Origin: JBEIQE01 sp040376705
GTDB taxonomy: Bacteria > Pseudomonadota > Alphaproteobacteria > UBA2400
NCBI GenBank assembly: GCA_040376705.1
Contig: JBEIQE010000001.1
Span: 434,001 to 498,000, forward strand
Length of the DNA stretch: 64,000 bases
Reading direction: 5' to 3'
Below, piece by piece: positions 51,229 to 61,441 of the stretch. The position numbers and the translations under genes are program-made. The first letter of the stretch is position 1, and each line of letters begins with the position of its first letter. The notes under the pieces were generated by a model. It was not told the origin of the DNA, did not search any database, and worked only from the letters and a program-made list of their open reading frames with translations.

Positions 51229-51932
51229 GCAAAGAATACATCCCCTGCCAATATACGTTGCTCTTCGCCGTTTTGGTTTGCAATTAACAGCGCGCCGTCT
51301 TTATCGAGGGATGTGAAGCGCCCTTCAGCGAACTGGCCATTGGCCAGCGTCACTTTAACAGCACCACCGATATTATAGGCGTGCTTGAGCCATTCTTCGC
51401 GCACCGGCATAAAACCCTGCTGTTGCCAGAGGGCGTACCAATACGCAAACCGCTGCATCAGAATGGCAATAACAGCCTCAGGCGTTGTTTCATGCCCCTC
51501 CTGCCGCAGTGAGGTGATGGGGCGGTCGGTCGCGGGCGGTGTATGCTGCACGTTAATACCGATGCCCGCGACAACCCAGCCTGGCTCGCTCTCGAGCAGG
51601 ATACCGGCAATCTTCTGGCCATTAATGTAAACATCATTCGGCCATTTAAGCTGCCAGCTAACACCATAGCTACCGAGCGCCTCGCCCACAGCAAGCCCAA
51701 CGACAAAGGCCAGCTGGCCAATGGTGGCTGATTTTTCCTGCGGCGGGCGCAGCAGCATGGAAAAGAAGACATTACCCGGCAGGCTCTGCCAGTTACGGCC
51801 CTGCCTGCCCCTACCCGCGGTTTGCTGCCGCGCAAACACAGCCAAGCCTTCTGGAGCACCGGCGCGGGCGGCTTTGGCTACCTCGTCATTGGTGCTACCT
51901 GTTTCATCCAGCGTGGTGAGCTGAAAGATCAC
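51225..51932 (-). CDS. birA: Biotin–[acetyl-CoA-carboxylase] ligase BirA, monofunctional
   Basis: Attaches biotin to carboxylases. About 235 residues without an N-terminal HTH, so a group I ligase with no repressor role. Motifs: DETGSTNDEVAK, biotin-binding GRGRQGR at 40-46, LKWPNDVYINGQKIAGILLE and GIGINV. The start is taken as GTG 51932, which overlaps the nuoN stop as GTGA, the coupling seen throughout this operon. The nuo–birA linkage is standard in alphaproteobacteria. Confidence 0.93.
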   Translation of the reverse strand: MIFQLTTLDETGSTNDEVAKAARAGAPEGLAVFARQQTAGRGRQGRNWQSLPGNVFFSMLLRPPQEKSATIGQLAFVVGLAVGEALGSYGVSWQLKWPNDVYINGQKIAGILLESEPGWVVAGIGINVQHTPPATDRPITSLRQEGHETTPEAVIAILMQRFAYWYALWQQQGFMPVREEWLKHAYNIGGAVKVTLANGQFAEGRFTSLDKDGALLIANQNGEEQRILAGDVFFA

Positions 51933-53392
51933 GGCGCAAGAAGGCCAGCAGTCGCCAGTTTGGCGAGCAGACTGAGCGGGCCAAGCAGCACGACACCAGC
52001 CAGCGTGATCATGCTGGTTGCAACCAGTGTGGTCGAGAGGCACGGCTCAGGCGGCTGCTCAAAGCCAGCTACCGGCTCATCAAAGTACATCACCTTGATA
52101 ATGCGAATGTAGTAGTAAGCGCCCACAACGCTGGCAATAGCACCAACAACCGCAAGCCAGAGCAGGTCAGCCTGCAGCGCCGCTACAAACACGTACAGCT
52201 TGGTAAAGAAACCAACCATGGGCGGAATACCAGCCATGGAGAACATAAGTACAGCCATAGCCGCTGCCATACCGGGATGCAGGCGTGAGATACCGGCAAG
52301 GTCGGTAATCTCTTCAAGCATGCGGCCATCACGGCGCATAAGCAGAACAACCGAGAAGGCACCAATGCTCATTACCACATAAAACGCGAGGTAGAGCAGC
52401 ACGGCCTCTATACCCGCAGGGCTGTTGCTGGCTAATGCCATAAGCGCAAAACCAACATGACCGATTGAGCTATACGCCAGCAGACGCTTGATATTGGTCT
52501 GGCCAATTGCGCCCAAGGCACCCACAATCATGGAGAGTGCCGCCATACCTGCAACCAGCAGCTCCCAGTCTCCTGCCAGCGGCTTGAACGGTACCAGCAA
52601 TACATTCATGAGCAAGCCCATAGCTGCCAGCTTCGGCACTACCGAGAAGAAGGCGGTGACTGTGGTTGGGGCACCTTCGTAAACATCTGGCGTCCACATA
52701 TGGAAGGGCGCTGCCGATACCTTGAAAGCCAGAGCCGCAAGAATAAAGGCCAGACCAACTGTTACACCCATGTGTGCTTCATTAATGGTTAGTACACCGG
52801 CAATACGAACAAAGTCGAGCGTACCTGTAAAACCATAAACCAGAGAAATACCGTAAAGCAAAAGGCCCGAAGCCAGCGCACCCAGTACGAAATACTTAAG
52901 GCCAGCTTCGCTTGAACGGGTGGCATCGCGGCGGAAAGCGGCAAGCACATAAAGCGCAAGGCTCTGCAGCTCGAGACCGACATACAGCATCAGGAAGTTG
53001 CTGGCCGATACCATCAACATCATGCCAACAACCGAGAATAGTACCAGCACGGGATATTCAGGACGCGAAATGTCCTTACGCACCAGATAGCCCGGTGCGA
53101 TGAGCAAGCACAAAGCTGCTGCAGCCAGAATCATCAACTTCATGAAGGAAGTGAAGCTACTCGCCGTATGGAAGCCACCCGGTGTTATCAGCTTGCCTTC
53201 AACGCCCATGCCGTTCTGCAGCACCCATACGATAGCAGCAACAACCAGCAGACTGAACACAGCGCCGATGTTGACGCTGTTGGTTGATTTATCACCACCG
53301 AAGGCACCAACCAGCAAAAGAACCATGGCCGCAAAAGCCAAGGCCAGCTCCGGCAGAACGGCAGTCCATGGCAGAATAAGATCGAGGGTCAC
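51929..53392 (-). CDS. nuoN: NADH-quinone oxidoreductase subunit N
   Basis: Antiporter-like proton-pumping subunit of complex I. About 487 residues and 14 membrane helices, with the conserved glutamate/lysine helices around LYVGLELQSLALYVL, SSEAGLKYFVLGA and KVSAAPFHMWTPDVYEGAP. GTG 53392 is chosen because AAGGAG lies eight bases upstream; an ATG at 53440 would run 37 bp into nuoM and adds residues unlike the family. Confidence 0.95.
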   Translation of the reverse strand: MTLDLILPWTAVLPELALAFAAMVLLLVGAFGGDKSTNSVNIGAVFSLLVVAAIVWVLQNGMGVEGKLITPGGFHTASSFTSFMKLMILAAAALCLLIAPGYLVRKDISRPEYPVLVLFSVVGMMLMVSASNFLMLYVGLELQSLALYVLAAFRRDATRSSEAGLKYFVLGALASGLLLYGISLVYGFTGTLDFVRIAGVLTINEAHMGVTVGLAFILAALAFKVSAAPFHMWTPDVYEGAPTTVTAFFSVVPKLAAMGLLMNVLLVPFKPLAGDWELLVAGMAALSMIVGALGAIGQTNIKRLLAYSSIGHVGFALMALASNSPAGIEAVLLYLAFYVVMSIGAFSVVLLMRRDGRMLEEITDLAGISRLHPGMAAAMAVLMFSMAGIPPMVGFFTKLYVFVAALQADLLWLAVVGAIASVVGAYYYIRIIKVMYFDEPVAGFEQPPEPCLSTTLVATSMITLAGVVLLGPLSLLAKLATAGLLAP

Positions 53393-53403
53393 GGGAAAAC
53401 TCC

Positions 53404-54984
53404 TTAAGGCTGCATAACAGGTGGTGTCATGACCTGACACAGCGACCGGTCGGTAATAAGTGTGTTGTAATAATCAAGATTACTACGCAGGAAGTCGAGC
53501 AAGGCATCGGCATGTACACCAAGCCACAGGACAACAGCGGCCATGGCCAGCAGGGCCAGCAGCTCACCCTTATCAATATCTGGTAGCTTGGCCACATCAG
53601 CGTTGGCAATCTCGCCATACATCACCTTGCGGTACAGCCAAAGCATGTAAGCAGCACCCAAAACCAGCGCGGTTGCAGCAATAACAGCCACAGTGGGCGC
53701 CCAGCTGAACATGGCAACATACTGATCATTCATAGTACCACTTGCGCAGGCCGTTGCCTTGAACAGGCCTACAAAGGTCAGGAACTCACCCACAAACCCA
53801 CTGGTACCCGGCATACCAACCGACGCCAGCGTCATGAACAGGAATAGCACAGCAAAACGTGGCATGACGTTTACCACACCGCCATATGAGGCGATCTGGC
53901 GGGTGTGCATACGGTCATACAGAATACCCACGCAGAAGAAGAGCGCACCCGAGACCACGCCATGCGAGATCATCTGGAACATGGCAGCCTGCAGGCCGTA
54001 CGTGTTGAACGAGAAGAGTGCCAACGTGACAAAGCCCATATGCGCGACAGATGAATAGGCAATCAGCTTCTTCATGTCTTCCTGCACCAGCGCCACCAGC
54101 GAGGTATAGACAATCGCAACCAAGCTGAGTGTCCATACCAGCGGGGCAAAATACTGGCTGGCTTCTGGCAGCAACGGTAGCGAGAAGCGGATCAGGCCAT
54201 AACCGCCCATTTTCAGCAGCACGCCAGCAAGGATGATCGAGCCTGCGGTTGGCGCTTCAACGTGCGCATCCGGTAACCAGGTGTGCACCGGCCACATAGG
54301 CAGCTTAACCGCGAATGAGGCGAAGAACGCCAGCCACAGCCACTTCTGCACATCAAGACCGAAGATGGAGCTGGTACCGGCCATCTGCAACAGCACGGTC
54401 ATATCTGTAGTACCAGTCTTAAGGTACATAAATATCAATGCCAGCAGCATGAGGATGGAACCGAGCAGCGTATAAAGGAAGAACTTGAACGATGCATAAA
54501 CACGGCGCTGGCCGCCCCAGATACCGATGATCACATACATCGGGATCAGCACACCCTCGAAGAAGGCGTAGAACAGCATGGTGTTAAGTGCACAGAATGT
54601 GCCAATCATCATGGTCTCAAGCAGCAGGAAGCTGATGAGGTATTCACGCACCCGTAGAGTCACATGGCGGCTGGCGATAATCGCAATCGGCATTAGGAAG
54701 GTAGTGAGCACCACCAGCGAGAGCGAAATAGCATCAACACCCAAGTGGTAGCTGAACAGCTCAGGGATAATACTGATATACTCATTAAACTGGAAACCAC
54801 CTGCTGACTGATTGAACAGGAACAATACCTTGAGCGACAGGAGGAATGTAATACCGGTGAAAAGCAAAGCCACATTACGGCAGTTGCGGCTTACCTCTTC
54901 GGGAGTGCCGCGGATGAATAACATCAGCAGTGCGCCAATCAGCGGCAGGAAGGTAAGAAGAGAAAGTAACGGCCAGGTAGACAT
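53404..54984 (-). CDS. nuoM: NADH-quinone oxidoreductase subunit M
   Basis: Second antiporter-like membrane subunit of complex I. 526 residues and 14 predicted helices. It has the FYAFFEGVLIPMYVIIG helix with the essential Glu, KFFLYTLLGS, and VKLPMWPVHTWLPDAHVEAPTAGS with the central lysine region. A short soluble C-terminal tail (DRSLCQVMTPPVMQP) is unremarkable. It lies six bases after nuoL. Confidence 0.96.
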   Translation of the reverse strand: MSTWPLLSLLTFLPLIGALLMLFIRGTPEEVSRNCRNVALLFTGITFLLSLKVLFLFNQSAGGFQFNEYISIIPELFSYHLGVDAISLSLVVLTTFLMPIAIIASRHVTLRVREYLISFLLLETMMIGTFCALNTMLFYAFFEGVLIPMYVIIGIWGGQRRVYASFKFFLYTLLGSILMLLALIFMYLKTGTTDMTVLLQMAGTSSIFGLDVQKWLWLAFFASFAVKLPMWPVHTWLPDAHVEAPTAGSIILAGVLLKMGGYGLIRFSLPLLPEASQYFAPLVWTLSLVAIVYTSLVALVQEDMKKLIAYSSVAHMGFVTLALFSFNTYGLQAAMFQMISHGVVSGALFFCVGILYDRMHTRQIASYGGVVNVMPRFAVLFLFMTLASVGMPGTSGFVGEFLTFVGLFKATACASGTMNDQYVAMFSWAPTVAVIAATALVLGAAYMLWLYRKVMYGEIANADVAKLPDIDKGELLALLAMAAVVLWLGVHADALLDFLRSNLDYYNTLITDRSLCQVMTPPVMQP

Positions 54985-54990
54985 CAGTAA

Positions 54991-56916
54991 TTAACCTCTT
55001 TGCAGCCAGACAACCGCGGCAACAACCGCGATGACCATGGCAAACGCATAGTGATAGACATAACCAGATTGCAGGCGGCGCAGATAAACCGACATGCAGG
55101 AGGTCAGCGAGCTCACGCCATCCGGGCCATAAGCATCGATAATACCGGCATCGCCCTGTTTCCAGAACATACGGCCGAGCTTGAGCGATGGCTGCACGAA
55201 TACAGCATCATACAGCTCATCGAAGTACCACTTGCGGAAGAACAGCTGATGTAGCGGTTTGAACGCGCCGGCAATCTTCTCAGCCATACCCGGACGCAGG
55301 AGATAAACAACGAATGCGAACACAATACCAACGACACCCACAATGGTAGGCATATACTTGGCGAGGCCATGAACATGGTGAGCGGCCTCAATCGCATCGC
55401 GCCCCTCAGTGACCTTAAGTGCGGTACGCCAGAAATCAGCCCTGCCATCACCCACAAACCAGTCGTGCGCATACCAGCCTGAGAAGATGGCACCAACAGC
55501 AAGAACCAGCAACGGGATCATCATCGACGGAGGCGATTCATGCGCATGATCATAGGCATGATGGTCAGCACGCGTCTTGCCGTGGAAGGTCAGGATCAGC
55601 AGACGCCAGCTGTAGAAAGCTGTCATCAGTGCGGCAGCAATACCCAACACCCAGGCGAACTGACCAACCGGCGTATGGGCGCCATAGGCAGCTTCAAGAA
55701 TGATGTCTTTTGAGTAGTAGCCAGCGAACAGCGGCACACCCGCCAGCGCAAGCGAACCAATCCACATCAGGATGCAGGTGGCCGGAATCTTCTTGGCCAG
55801 ACCACCCATCTTGCGCAGGTCCTGTTCACCTTCAAGAGCATGGATGACCGAGCCCGAACCCAGGAACAACAGCGCCTTGAAGAAGGCATGTGTAGTCAGA
55901 TGGAACATCGCTGCACCATATGCGCCCACACCAACGGCAAAGAACATGTAGCCAAGCTGGCTCATGGTTGAATAGGCAATTACGCGTTTGATATCCCACT
56001 GCGTAAGGCCGATGGTTGCCGCCACAAATGCGGTCAGTGCACCAACGATAGTCACAAACTCAAGCACATGAGGCACCTGCTCGAACAGCGGCGAGAGGCG
56101 GCAAAGCATGAATACACCAGCTGTTACCATTGTTGCGGCATGGATGAGGGCCGAAACCGGCGTCGGGCCTTCCATTGCGTCCGGCAGCCATGTGTGCAAA
56201 CCAAGCTGAGCCGACTTACCCATCGCGCCCATGAACAACAGCAGGCAGCTTACCGTCAGCGCATCAAGCTGATATCCGAACAGGTTGAAGGTCGTGCCCG
56301 CAACTGTTTGCGCGAAGATGCCGTCAAACTCAACGGTGCCATAAATAAAGAAGATACCCATAATTCCAAGGGCAAAGCCGAAGTCACCCACGCGGTTAAC
56401 CAGAAATGCCTTCATGGAGGCGGCGTTGGCACTCGGCTTCTTGAACCAGAAATTGATCAGCAGGTAAGACGCAAGACCCACACCTTCCCAGCCGAAGAAA
56501 AGCTGCACGAGGTTATCAGCCGTTACCAGCATCAGCATCGCGAAGGTGAAGAGCGAAAGATAAGCGAAGAAACGTGGGCGGTGCGCGTCATGCGACATGT
56601 AGCCAAGCGAATAAACATGCACCATACAGGACACGACATTGACCACCACCAGCATAACGGCGGTGAGCGCGTCAAAGCGTAAGGCCCAGTCAATTTCAAG
56701 CGGGCCGATGCTCATCCAGCGCAGGAGCGTTACCGTCTGCTCGGCACCGCCGGTCGCGTAAACGCCAAACAGCTTGATCGAGATAAATGCCGTTATCAGC
56801 ATCAAGCCAACGGTAACGTACTCAGCCCCATGCTTGCCAAGGCGGTAGCCGCCCAGACCAGCAATAAGAAAGCCGAGCAACGGCAGGAATACTACAGCGG
56901 TTTCCATGGACAGCAT
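54991..56916 (-). CDS. nuoL: NADH-quinone oxidoreductase subunit L
   Basis: Largest antiporter-like subunit at the distal end of the complex I membrane arm. The 641-residue protein has about 16 helices, FFGWEGVGLASYLLI with the key Glu, GKSAQLGLHTWLPDAMEGPTPVSALIHAATMV, and the long C-terminal amphipathic (lateral) helix region. ATG 56916 has AAGGG upstream; ATG 56907 is a second option. Confidence 0.96.
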   Translation of the reverse strand: MLSMETAVVFLPLLGFLIAGLGGYRLGKHGAEYVTVGLMLITAFISIKLFGVYATGGAEQTVTLLRWMSIGPLEIDWALRFDALTAVMLVVVNVVSCMVHVYSLGYMSHDAHRPRFFAYLSLFTFAMLMLVTADNLVQLFFGWEGVGLASYLLINFWFKKPSANAASMKAFLVNRVGDFGFALGIMGIFFIYGTVEFDGIFAQTVAGTTFNLFGYQLDALTVSCLLLFMGAMGKSAQLGLHTWLPDAMEGPTPVSALIHAATMVTAGVFMLCRLSPLFEQVPHVLEFVTIVGALTAFVAATIGLTQWDIKRVIAYSTMSQLGYMFFAVGVGAYGAAMFHLTTHAFFKALLFLGSGSVIHALEGEQDLRKMGGLAKKIPATCILMWIGSLALAGVPLFAGYYSKDIILEAAYGAHTPVGQFAWVLGIAAALMTAFYSWRLLILTFHGKTRADHHAYDHAHESPPSMMIPLLVLAVGAIFSGWYAHDWFVGDGRADFWRTALKVTEGRDAIEAAHHVHGLAKYMPTIVGVVGIVFAFVVYLLRPGMAEKIAGAFKPLHQLFFRKWYFDELYDAVFVQPSLKLGRMFWKQGDAGIIDAYGPDGVSSLTSCMSVYLRRLQSGYVYHYAFAMVIAVVAAVVWLQRG

Positions 56917-56919
56917 GGC

Positions 56920-57234
56920 TTAACCCTTCATCAGATTGATATCGTCAACCGCGATGGAGCCGCGGTTACGGAAGTAAACAACAAGAATGGCAAGACCAAT
57001 GGCGGCTTCAGCTGCGGCAACCGTCAGCACAAAGAGCGCAAAAATCTGGCCAGAGAGATCGCCAAGTTTTTGCGAGAAAGCCACGAAATTAATATTCACC
57101 GCCAACAACATCAACTCGATCGACATGAGAATGACGATCACGTTCTTGCGATTCAGGAAAATGCCGACAATACCGATAGTGAACAGTATTGCTGCCAGCA
57201 CCAGGTAATGCGAGAGGCCAATTGTGAGGTCCAT
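56920..57234 (-). CDS. nuoK: NADH-quinone oxidoreductase subunit K
   Basis: Small membrane subunit of complex I: 104 residues, three helices, with the conserved glutamates in IVILMSIELMLLAVNINFVAF and AAAEAAIGLAILV that belong to the proton path. ATG 57234 abuts the nuoJ stop. Confidence 0.96.
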   Translation of the reverse strand: MDLTIGLSHYLVLAAILFTIGIVGIFLNRKNVIVILMSIELMLLAVNINFVAFSQKLGDLSGQIFALFVLTVAAAEAAIGLAILVVYFRNRGSIAVDDINLMKG

Positions 57235-57891
57235 TTAGATACCCTCTCCTGTTTCGGGCCGTGTAAGCTTCATGACATCGGCAGGATTGCGGCTGTTCTG
57301 GGTGGCAACCAGCTGACGACGTACACCGGGTCGGGTACGATGCGTGAGCACGATTGCACCAATCATGGCAACCAGCAGAATGAGACCCGCCACCTGGAAG
57401 GGAATGACATACTGGGTATAGAGAATCTGGCCCAAAGCCTCGGTATTGGCGGTTTCAACCGGTGTGCGGCTGGCAATTTGGCTATCTGCACCATTCGCCA
57501 TACTCCAGCTGAGCACCAGCATGATCATCTCGGCGGCCAAGATGCCTGCAGTCACGAGCCCAACCGGCAGATTGCGGGCGGCGCCCTTGCGCAGCTCGGC
57601 AAAGTCGATATCCAGCATCATGACCACGAACAGGAACAACACTGCCACAGCGCCCACATAAACGATGACCAGAATAGCAGCGAGGAACTCCGCCCCCATC
57701 AGCAGGAACAGGCCAGCAGCATTAAAGAAGCCAAGGATGAGGAAAAGAACCGAGTGTACCGGATTGCGCGCCGTAATAACCATGACAGCCGCAAACAGCA
57801 GTACCGTTGCAAAGGCATAAAACATGGCAAAGGTACCGACAATTTGCGGGCTGTTGATGAGTTGATCAGAGAGTTCAGCTAGCACGTTCAT
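57235..57891 (-). CDS. nuoJ: NADH-quinone oxidoreductase subunit J
   Basis: Membrane subunit of complex I, 218 residues with five helices. The first helices contain RNPVHSVLFLILGFFNAAGLFLL and the pi-bulge region VIVYVGAVAVLFLFVVMMLDID. The C-terminus is extended with a soluble Arg/Thr-rich tail (HRTRPGVRRQ and beyond), as in other alphaproteobacteria. Confidence 0.95.
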   Translation of the reverse strand: MNVLAELSDQLINSPQIVGTFAMFYAFATVLLFAAVMVITARNPVHSVLFLILGFFNAAGLFLLMGAEFLAAILVIVYVGAVAVLFLFVVMMLDIDFAELRKGAARNLPVGLVTAGILAAEMIMLVLSWSMANGADSQIASRTPVETANTEALGQILYTQYVIPFQVAGLILLVAMIGAIVLTHRTRPGVRRQLVATQNSRNPADVMKLTRPETGEGI

Positions 57892-57898
57892 TCATCCT

Positions 57899-58387
57899 TC
57901 AGCGGTAAGGCGCTTCGCGCTCGAGATTGGCAGCAAGCAAGGGTTCCCAGCGGTCGCCATTGGCCAGCAGCTTGTCCTTGTTGTACATCAGCTCTTCACG
58001 TGTTTCGGTAGCGAACTCAAAGTTCGGACCTTCGACAATCGCATCAACCGGGCAGGCTTCTTGGCACAGGCCGCAGTAAATGCACTTGGTCATATCGATG
58101 TCGTAGCGCGTGGTACGGCGGCTGCCATCTTCACGTGGCTCGGCCTCAATTGTAATCGCCTGCGCAGGGCAAACTGCTTCGCATAGCTTGCAGGCAATGC
58201 AGCGCTCTTCGCCATTAGCATAACGGCGCAAGGCATGCTCACCACGGAAACGGGCGCTGATCGGGCCCTTCTCATACGGGTAGTTGATGGTGACCCGCGG
58301 CTTGAACATGTATTTGAAGGTCAGCCACATGCCGCCGAAGATTTCGGCCAACAAGAAACTGCGCGCAGTGCGATCGATGAAGCTCAT
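57899..58387 (-). CDS. nuoI: NADH-quinone oxidoreductase subunit I
   Basis: Peripheral-arm ferredoxin-like subunit carrying clusters N6a and N6b. The 162-residue protein has two CxxCxxCxxxCP motifs: CIACKLCEAVCP and CIYCGLCQEACP. The N-terminal helix anchors it to the membrane. The length and the PYEKGPISARFRGEHALRRY segment match mitochondrial TYKY. The ATG overlaps nuoH by 4 bp. Confidence 0.97.
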   Translation of the reverse strand: MSFIDRTARSFLLAEIFGGMWLTFKYMFKPRVTINYPYEKGPISARFRGEHALRRYANGEERCIACKLCEAVCPAQAITIEAEPREDGSRRTTRYDIDMTKCIYCGLCQEACPVDAIVEGPNFEFATETREELMYNKDKLLANGDRWEPLLAANLEREAPYR

Positions 58388-59385
58388 ACGGCCCCCTTAA
58401 AGAAAACGACATAGGCGGCCACAGCCACAACATACAGCAGCGAGCCCGGCAGGAAGACCTTCCAGCCCAAACGCATCAGCTGGTCATACCTGAAGCGCGG
58501 CAGCGTGGCGCGGATCCAGATAAAGCAGAACAGGCTGAACGCAATCTTGGCCGAGAACCAGATAACACCGGGAATGATTGTATCGGCAGCACCAAACGGC
58601 GAGAGCCAGCCGCCCAGGAACAGCGTGGTGGTCATGGCGCTCATCAAAATCATGTTCGCGTATTCGCCCAGGAAGAACAGTGCGAAGGTCATTGATGAGT
58701 ATTCAGTATTGAAACCACCTACCAGCTCGGCTTCGCCTTCGGGCAAGTCAAACGGGGTTCGGTTGGTTTCGGCCAGACCAGAAATAAAGAACATGATGAA
58801 CATGGGGAATAACGGCACCATGTGCCAGCTCATGATACCACCTTCCTGATTGCGCACGATCTCGGAAAGATTGAGCGAACCAGCCAGCAGCAGCACCGTA
58901 ATCATGATGAGGCCGATGGAGACCTCATAGCTCACCATCTGTGCAGCCGAGCGCATGGCACCAAGGAAGGAATATTTAGAGTTAGATGCCCAACCCGCAA
59001 TGATGATGCCGTATACGCCAAGCGATGAAATAGCGAAGAGATACAGGATACCGATGTTGATATCTGCCAGCACCAAGCCATCATCAAACGGCATAACCGC
59101 CCAAGAGACAAGCGAGAGGAAGAACAGCAAGATAGGCGCCGCAATAAACAGACCGCGATTAGCGCCTGACGGAACGATGGTTTCCTTCGCCAGCAGCTTC
59201 AAACCATCAGCAAACGGTTGCAGCAGACCAAACGGACCGACGACATTCGGGCCATGGCGCAACTGCGCCAGAGCCAGAACCTTACGTTCCATGAACGTAA
59301 CATAAGCAACAGCGATAAGCAGCGGTACCACGATAAGCAAAATCGCGCCGACAATATAAAGCAGGCCCAAGAAGAAACTAAGCAT
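58384..59385 (-). CDS. nuoH: NADH-quinone oxidoreductase subunit H
   Basis: Membrane subunit forming much of the quinone chamber. 333 residues, eight helices, with FMERKVLALAQLRHGPNVVG, KETIVP, and the ETNRTPFDLPEGEAELVGGFNTEYSS loop split as AETNRTPFDLPEGEAELV. The start is ATG 59385, preceded by GAGGAG and overlapping nuoG by 8 bp; an upstream frame start would lengthen it inside nuoG. Confidence 0.96.
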   Translation of the reverse strand: MLSFFLGLLYIVGAILLIVVPLLIAVAYVTFMERKVLALAQLRHGPNVVGPFGLLQPFADGLKLLAKETIVPSGANRGLFIAAPILLFFLSLVSWAVMPFDDGLVLADINIGILYLFAISSLGVYGIIIAGWASNSKYSFLGAMRSAAQMVSYEVSIGLIMITVLLLAGSLNLSEIVRNQEGGIMSWHMVPLFPMFIMFFISGLAETNRTPFDLPEGEAELVGGFNTEYSSMTFALFFLGEYANMILMSAMTTTLFLGGWLSPFGAADTIIPGVIWFSAKIAFSLFCFIWIRATLPRFRYDQLMRLGWKVFLPGSLLYVVAVAAYVVFFKGAV

Positions 59386-61438
59386 GGGTACCACTCCTCT
59401 TGGCAGCCGCATTTACAACTGACCAGACCTCGTTTGTGCATTTCGCCATAGTTTCAGACGAACGGCTGATCGCGTCTGTCATATAGTAATTGGCAACCGG
59501 GCTCTTGAAAGCCGCATCGGTAAGAGCACCGGCAACACCAAAGCTCTTCCATTCAGCTGCCACTACTTTACCAACATTTGCAAATATGGGGTTAAGATCA
59601 GCCAGCGCCTTGCGGATATCCGCCAGCTGGTCATACGGCAAAGTTTTACCCAAACGCTCCGACAGCGCACGCAGAATACGCCAATCTTCCTTGGCTTCAC
59701 CCAGCGGGAAGCTGGCCTGCTTACCAGCCTGTGCACGGCCTTCAGTATTCACATAAAGCGCGTTTTTCTCGGTATAGGCAGCGCCGGACAAAATAACATC
59801 AGCACGCTGAGCGCCACGATCGCCATGATGACCCTGATAGATCACGAAGGCACTACCGAACTCGCTGCCTTCGATTTCATCGCATCCGAGATTATAGATA
59901 ATCTCAACATCGCCGCGCTTGGCAGCCTCAAGAATACCCTTGGTGGTAAGGCCGCCCTCGCCGGGTACAAAACCAACTTCAAGGCCGCCAACGCGGGCAG
60001 CGGCTGTATGCAGAACATTAAAGCCGTTCCAGCCATCTTTGATAAAGCCAAACTGCTCGGCAATTTCGCGCGCACGTGCGTGCACGGCTGCGCCATCAGC
60101 ACGGGCCAGTGCGCCCATACCGAGAACCAGCATCGGCTTCTTGGCATTCTTCAGTTTCTCGCCAAAGCTGCCGAGGTCCTTCAGACTAACAGCGCCAGCG
60201 CCGAGATAGTCGTAGGTATAAGTCAGATCAAGCTTCTCGCCGATCACACCAATCGGCAGGTCAACCTGACGCCAACGCTTGCGGATGCGGGCATTGACCA
60301 ATGGCGCTTCATGGCGTGGATTGGTGCCAATAAGAAGAATGGCATCAGCCTCTTCAATGCCGGCAATCGTGGTGTTGAAGATGTAGCCTGCACGCTGGCG
60401 CACATCAAAGTTCGCACCATCCTGACGGCAGTCAAGATTCTTGCTGTCCAGCTTGCTCATCAGCTGCTTAAGCATGAACTGCGATTCAACATCAACCAGA
60501 TCGCCAGCAAGAGCGGCAATTCGCTCACCCTTCACGCCCGAGAGCCGCTTGGCGATAGCCGCAAAAGCCTCATCCCAGCTGGCTGCACGTAGCTTACCGT
60601 TCTCGCGCACATAAGGCCTGTCGAGGCGCTGGCGCTTGAGACCGTCAATCGCGAGGCGCGATTTATCGCCCAACCATTCTTCATTAATGTCGTCATTCAG
60701 GCGCGGCAGAACACGCAGCACTTCGCCGCCACGGCAATCGATACGGATATTGCTGCCTACAGCGTCAAGCACATCTATGCTCTCGGTCTTGCGCAGCTCC
60801 CAAGGGCGCGCCACAAAGGCGTAAGGCTTGCTGGTCAGTGCACCTACAGGGCAGATATCAACAATATTACCCGACAGCTCTGATGTAAGCGCATGCGGCA
60901 CATAAGTGGTAATTTCAACATCCTCACCACGGCCTGTCATACCAAGCTCAGGCGTGCCAGCAATCTCATCCATAAAGCGTACGCAGCGGGTACACTGGAT
61001 GCAGCGGGTCATGACAGTAGCGACAACCGGACCAAAGTCCTTATTAGAAACAGCGCGTTTGACTTCTTCATGACGCGAGCGATCGTAGCCATAGCCCATG
61101 GCCTGATCCTGCAAATCGCACTCACCGCCCTGATCGCAAATCGGGCAATCCAGCGGGTGGTTGATCAACAGCATTTCCATCACGCCTTTGCGGGCCTGCT
61201 GGGCAATCGGTGAATTGGTCTTGATAACCATTCCTTCGCCACACGGCACAGCACAGCTGGGCACCGGCTTGGGGGCCTTTTCCTGCTCAACCAGGCACAT
61301 GCGGCAGTTCGCCGGCACAGACAGCTTGTCGTGATAGCAGAAGCGCGGCACTTCAATCCCCAGCTGCTCAGCGGCCTGCAGCACAGAGGTGCCCGGTGTT
61401 ACTTCTACTTCCATTCCGTCGATTGTAAGCTTGGGCAT
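59378..61438 (-). CDS. nuoG: NADH-quinone oxidoreductase subunit G
   Basis: Large iron–sulfur subunit of the peripheral arm. The 686-residue mitochondrial-type form has the 2Fe-2S domain with CRMCLVE, the His-coordinated 4Fe-4S motif HPLDCPICDQGGECDLQ, and RCIQCTRCVRF, then a molybdopterin-oxidoreductase-like domain without cofactor residues. An acetyltransferase gene separates it from nuoF, with 3 bp before this start. Confidence 0.96.
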   Translation of the reverse strand: MPKLTIDGMEVEVTPGTSVLQAAEQLGIEVPRFCYHDKLSVPANCRMCLVEQEKAPKPVPSCAVPCGEGMVIKTNSPIAQQARKGVMEMLLINHPLDCPICDQGGECDLQDQAMGYGYDRSRHEEVKRAVSNKDFGPVVATVMTRCIQCTRCVRFMDEIAGTPELGMTGRGEDVEITTYVPHALTSELSGNIVDICPVGALTSKPYAFVARPWELRKTESIDVLDAVGSNIRIDCRGGEVLRVLPRLNDDINEEWLGDKSRLAIDGLKRQRLDRPYVRENGKLRAASWDEAFAAIAKRLSGVKGERIAALAGDLVDVESQFMLKQLMSKLDSKNLDCRQDGANFDVRQRAGYIFNTTIAGIEEADAILLIGTNPRHEAPLVNARIRKRWRQVDLPIGVIGEKLDLTYTYDYLGAGAVSLKDLGSFGEKLKNAKKPMLVLGMGALARADGAAVHARAREIAEQFGFIKDGWNGFNVLHTAAARVGGLEVGFVPGEGGLTTKGILEAAKRGDVEIIYNLGCDEIEGSEFGSAFVIYQGHHGDRGAQRADVILSGAAYTEKNALYVNTEGRAQAGKQASFPLGEAKEDWRILRALSERLGKTLPYDQLADIRKALADLNPIFANVGKVVAAEWKSFGVAGALTDAAFKSPVANYYMTDAISRSSETMAKCTNEVWSVVNAAAKRSGTHA

Positions 61439-61441
61439 GGT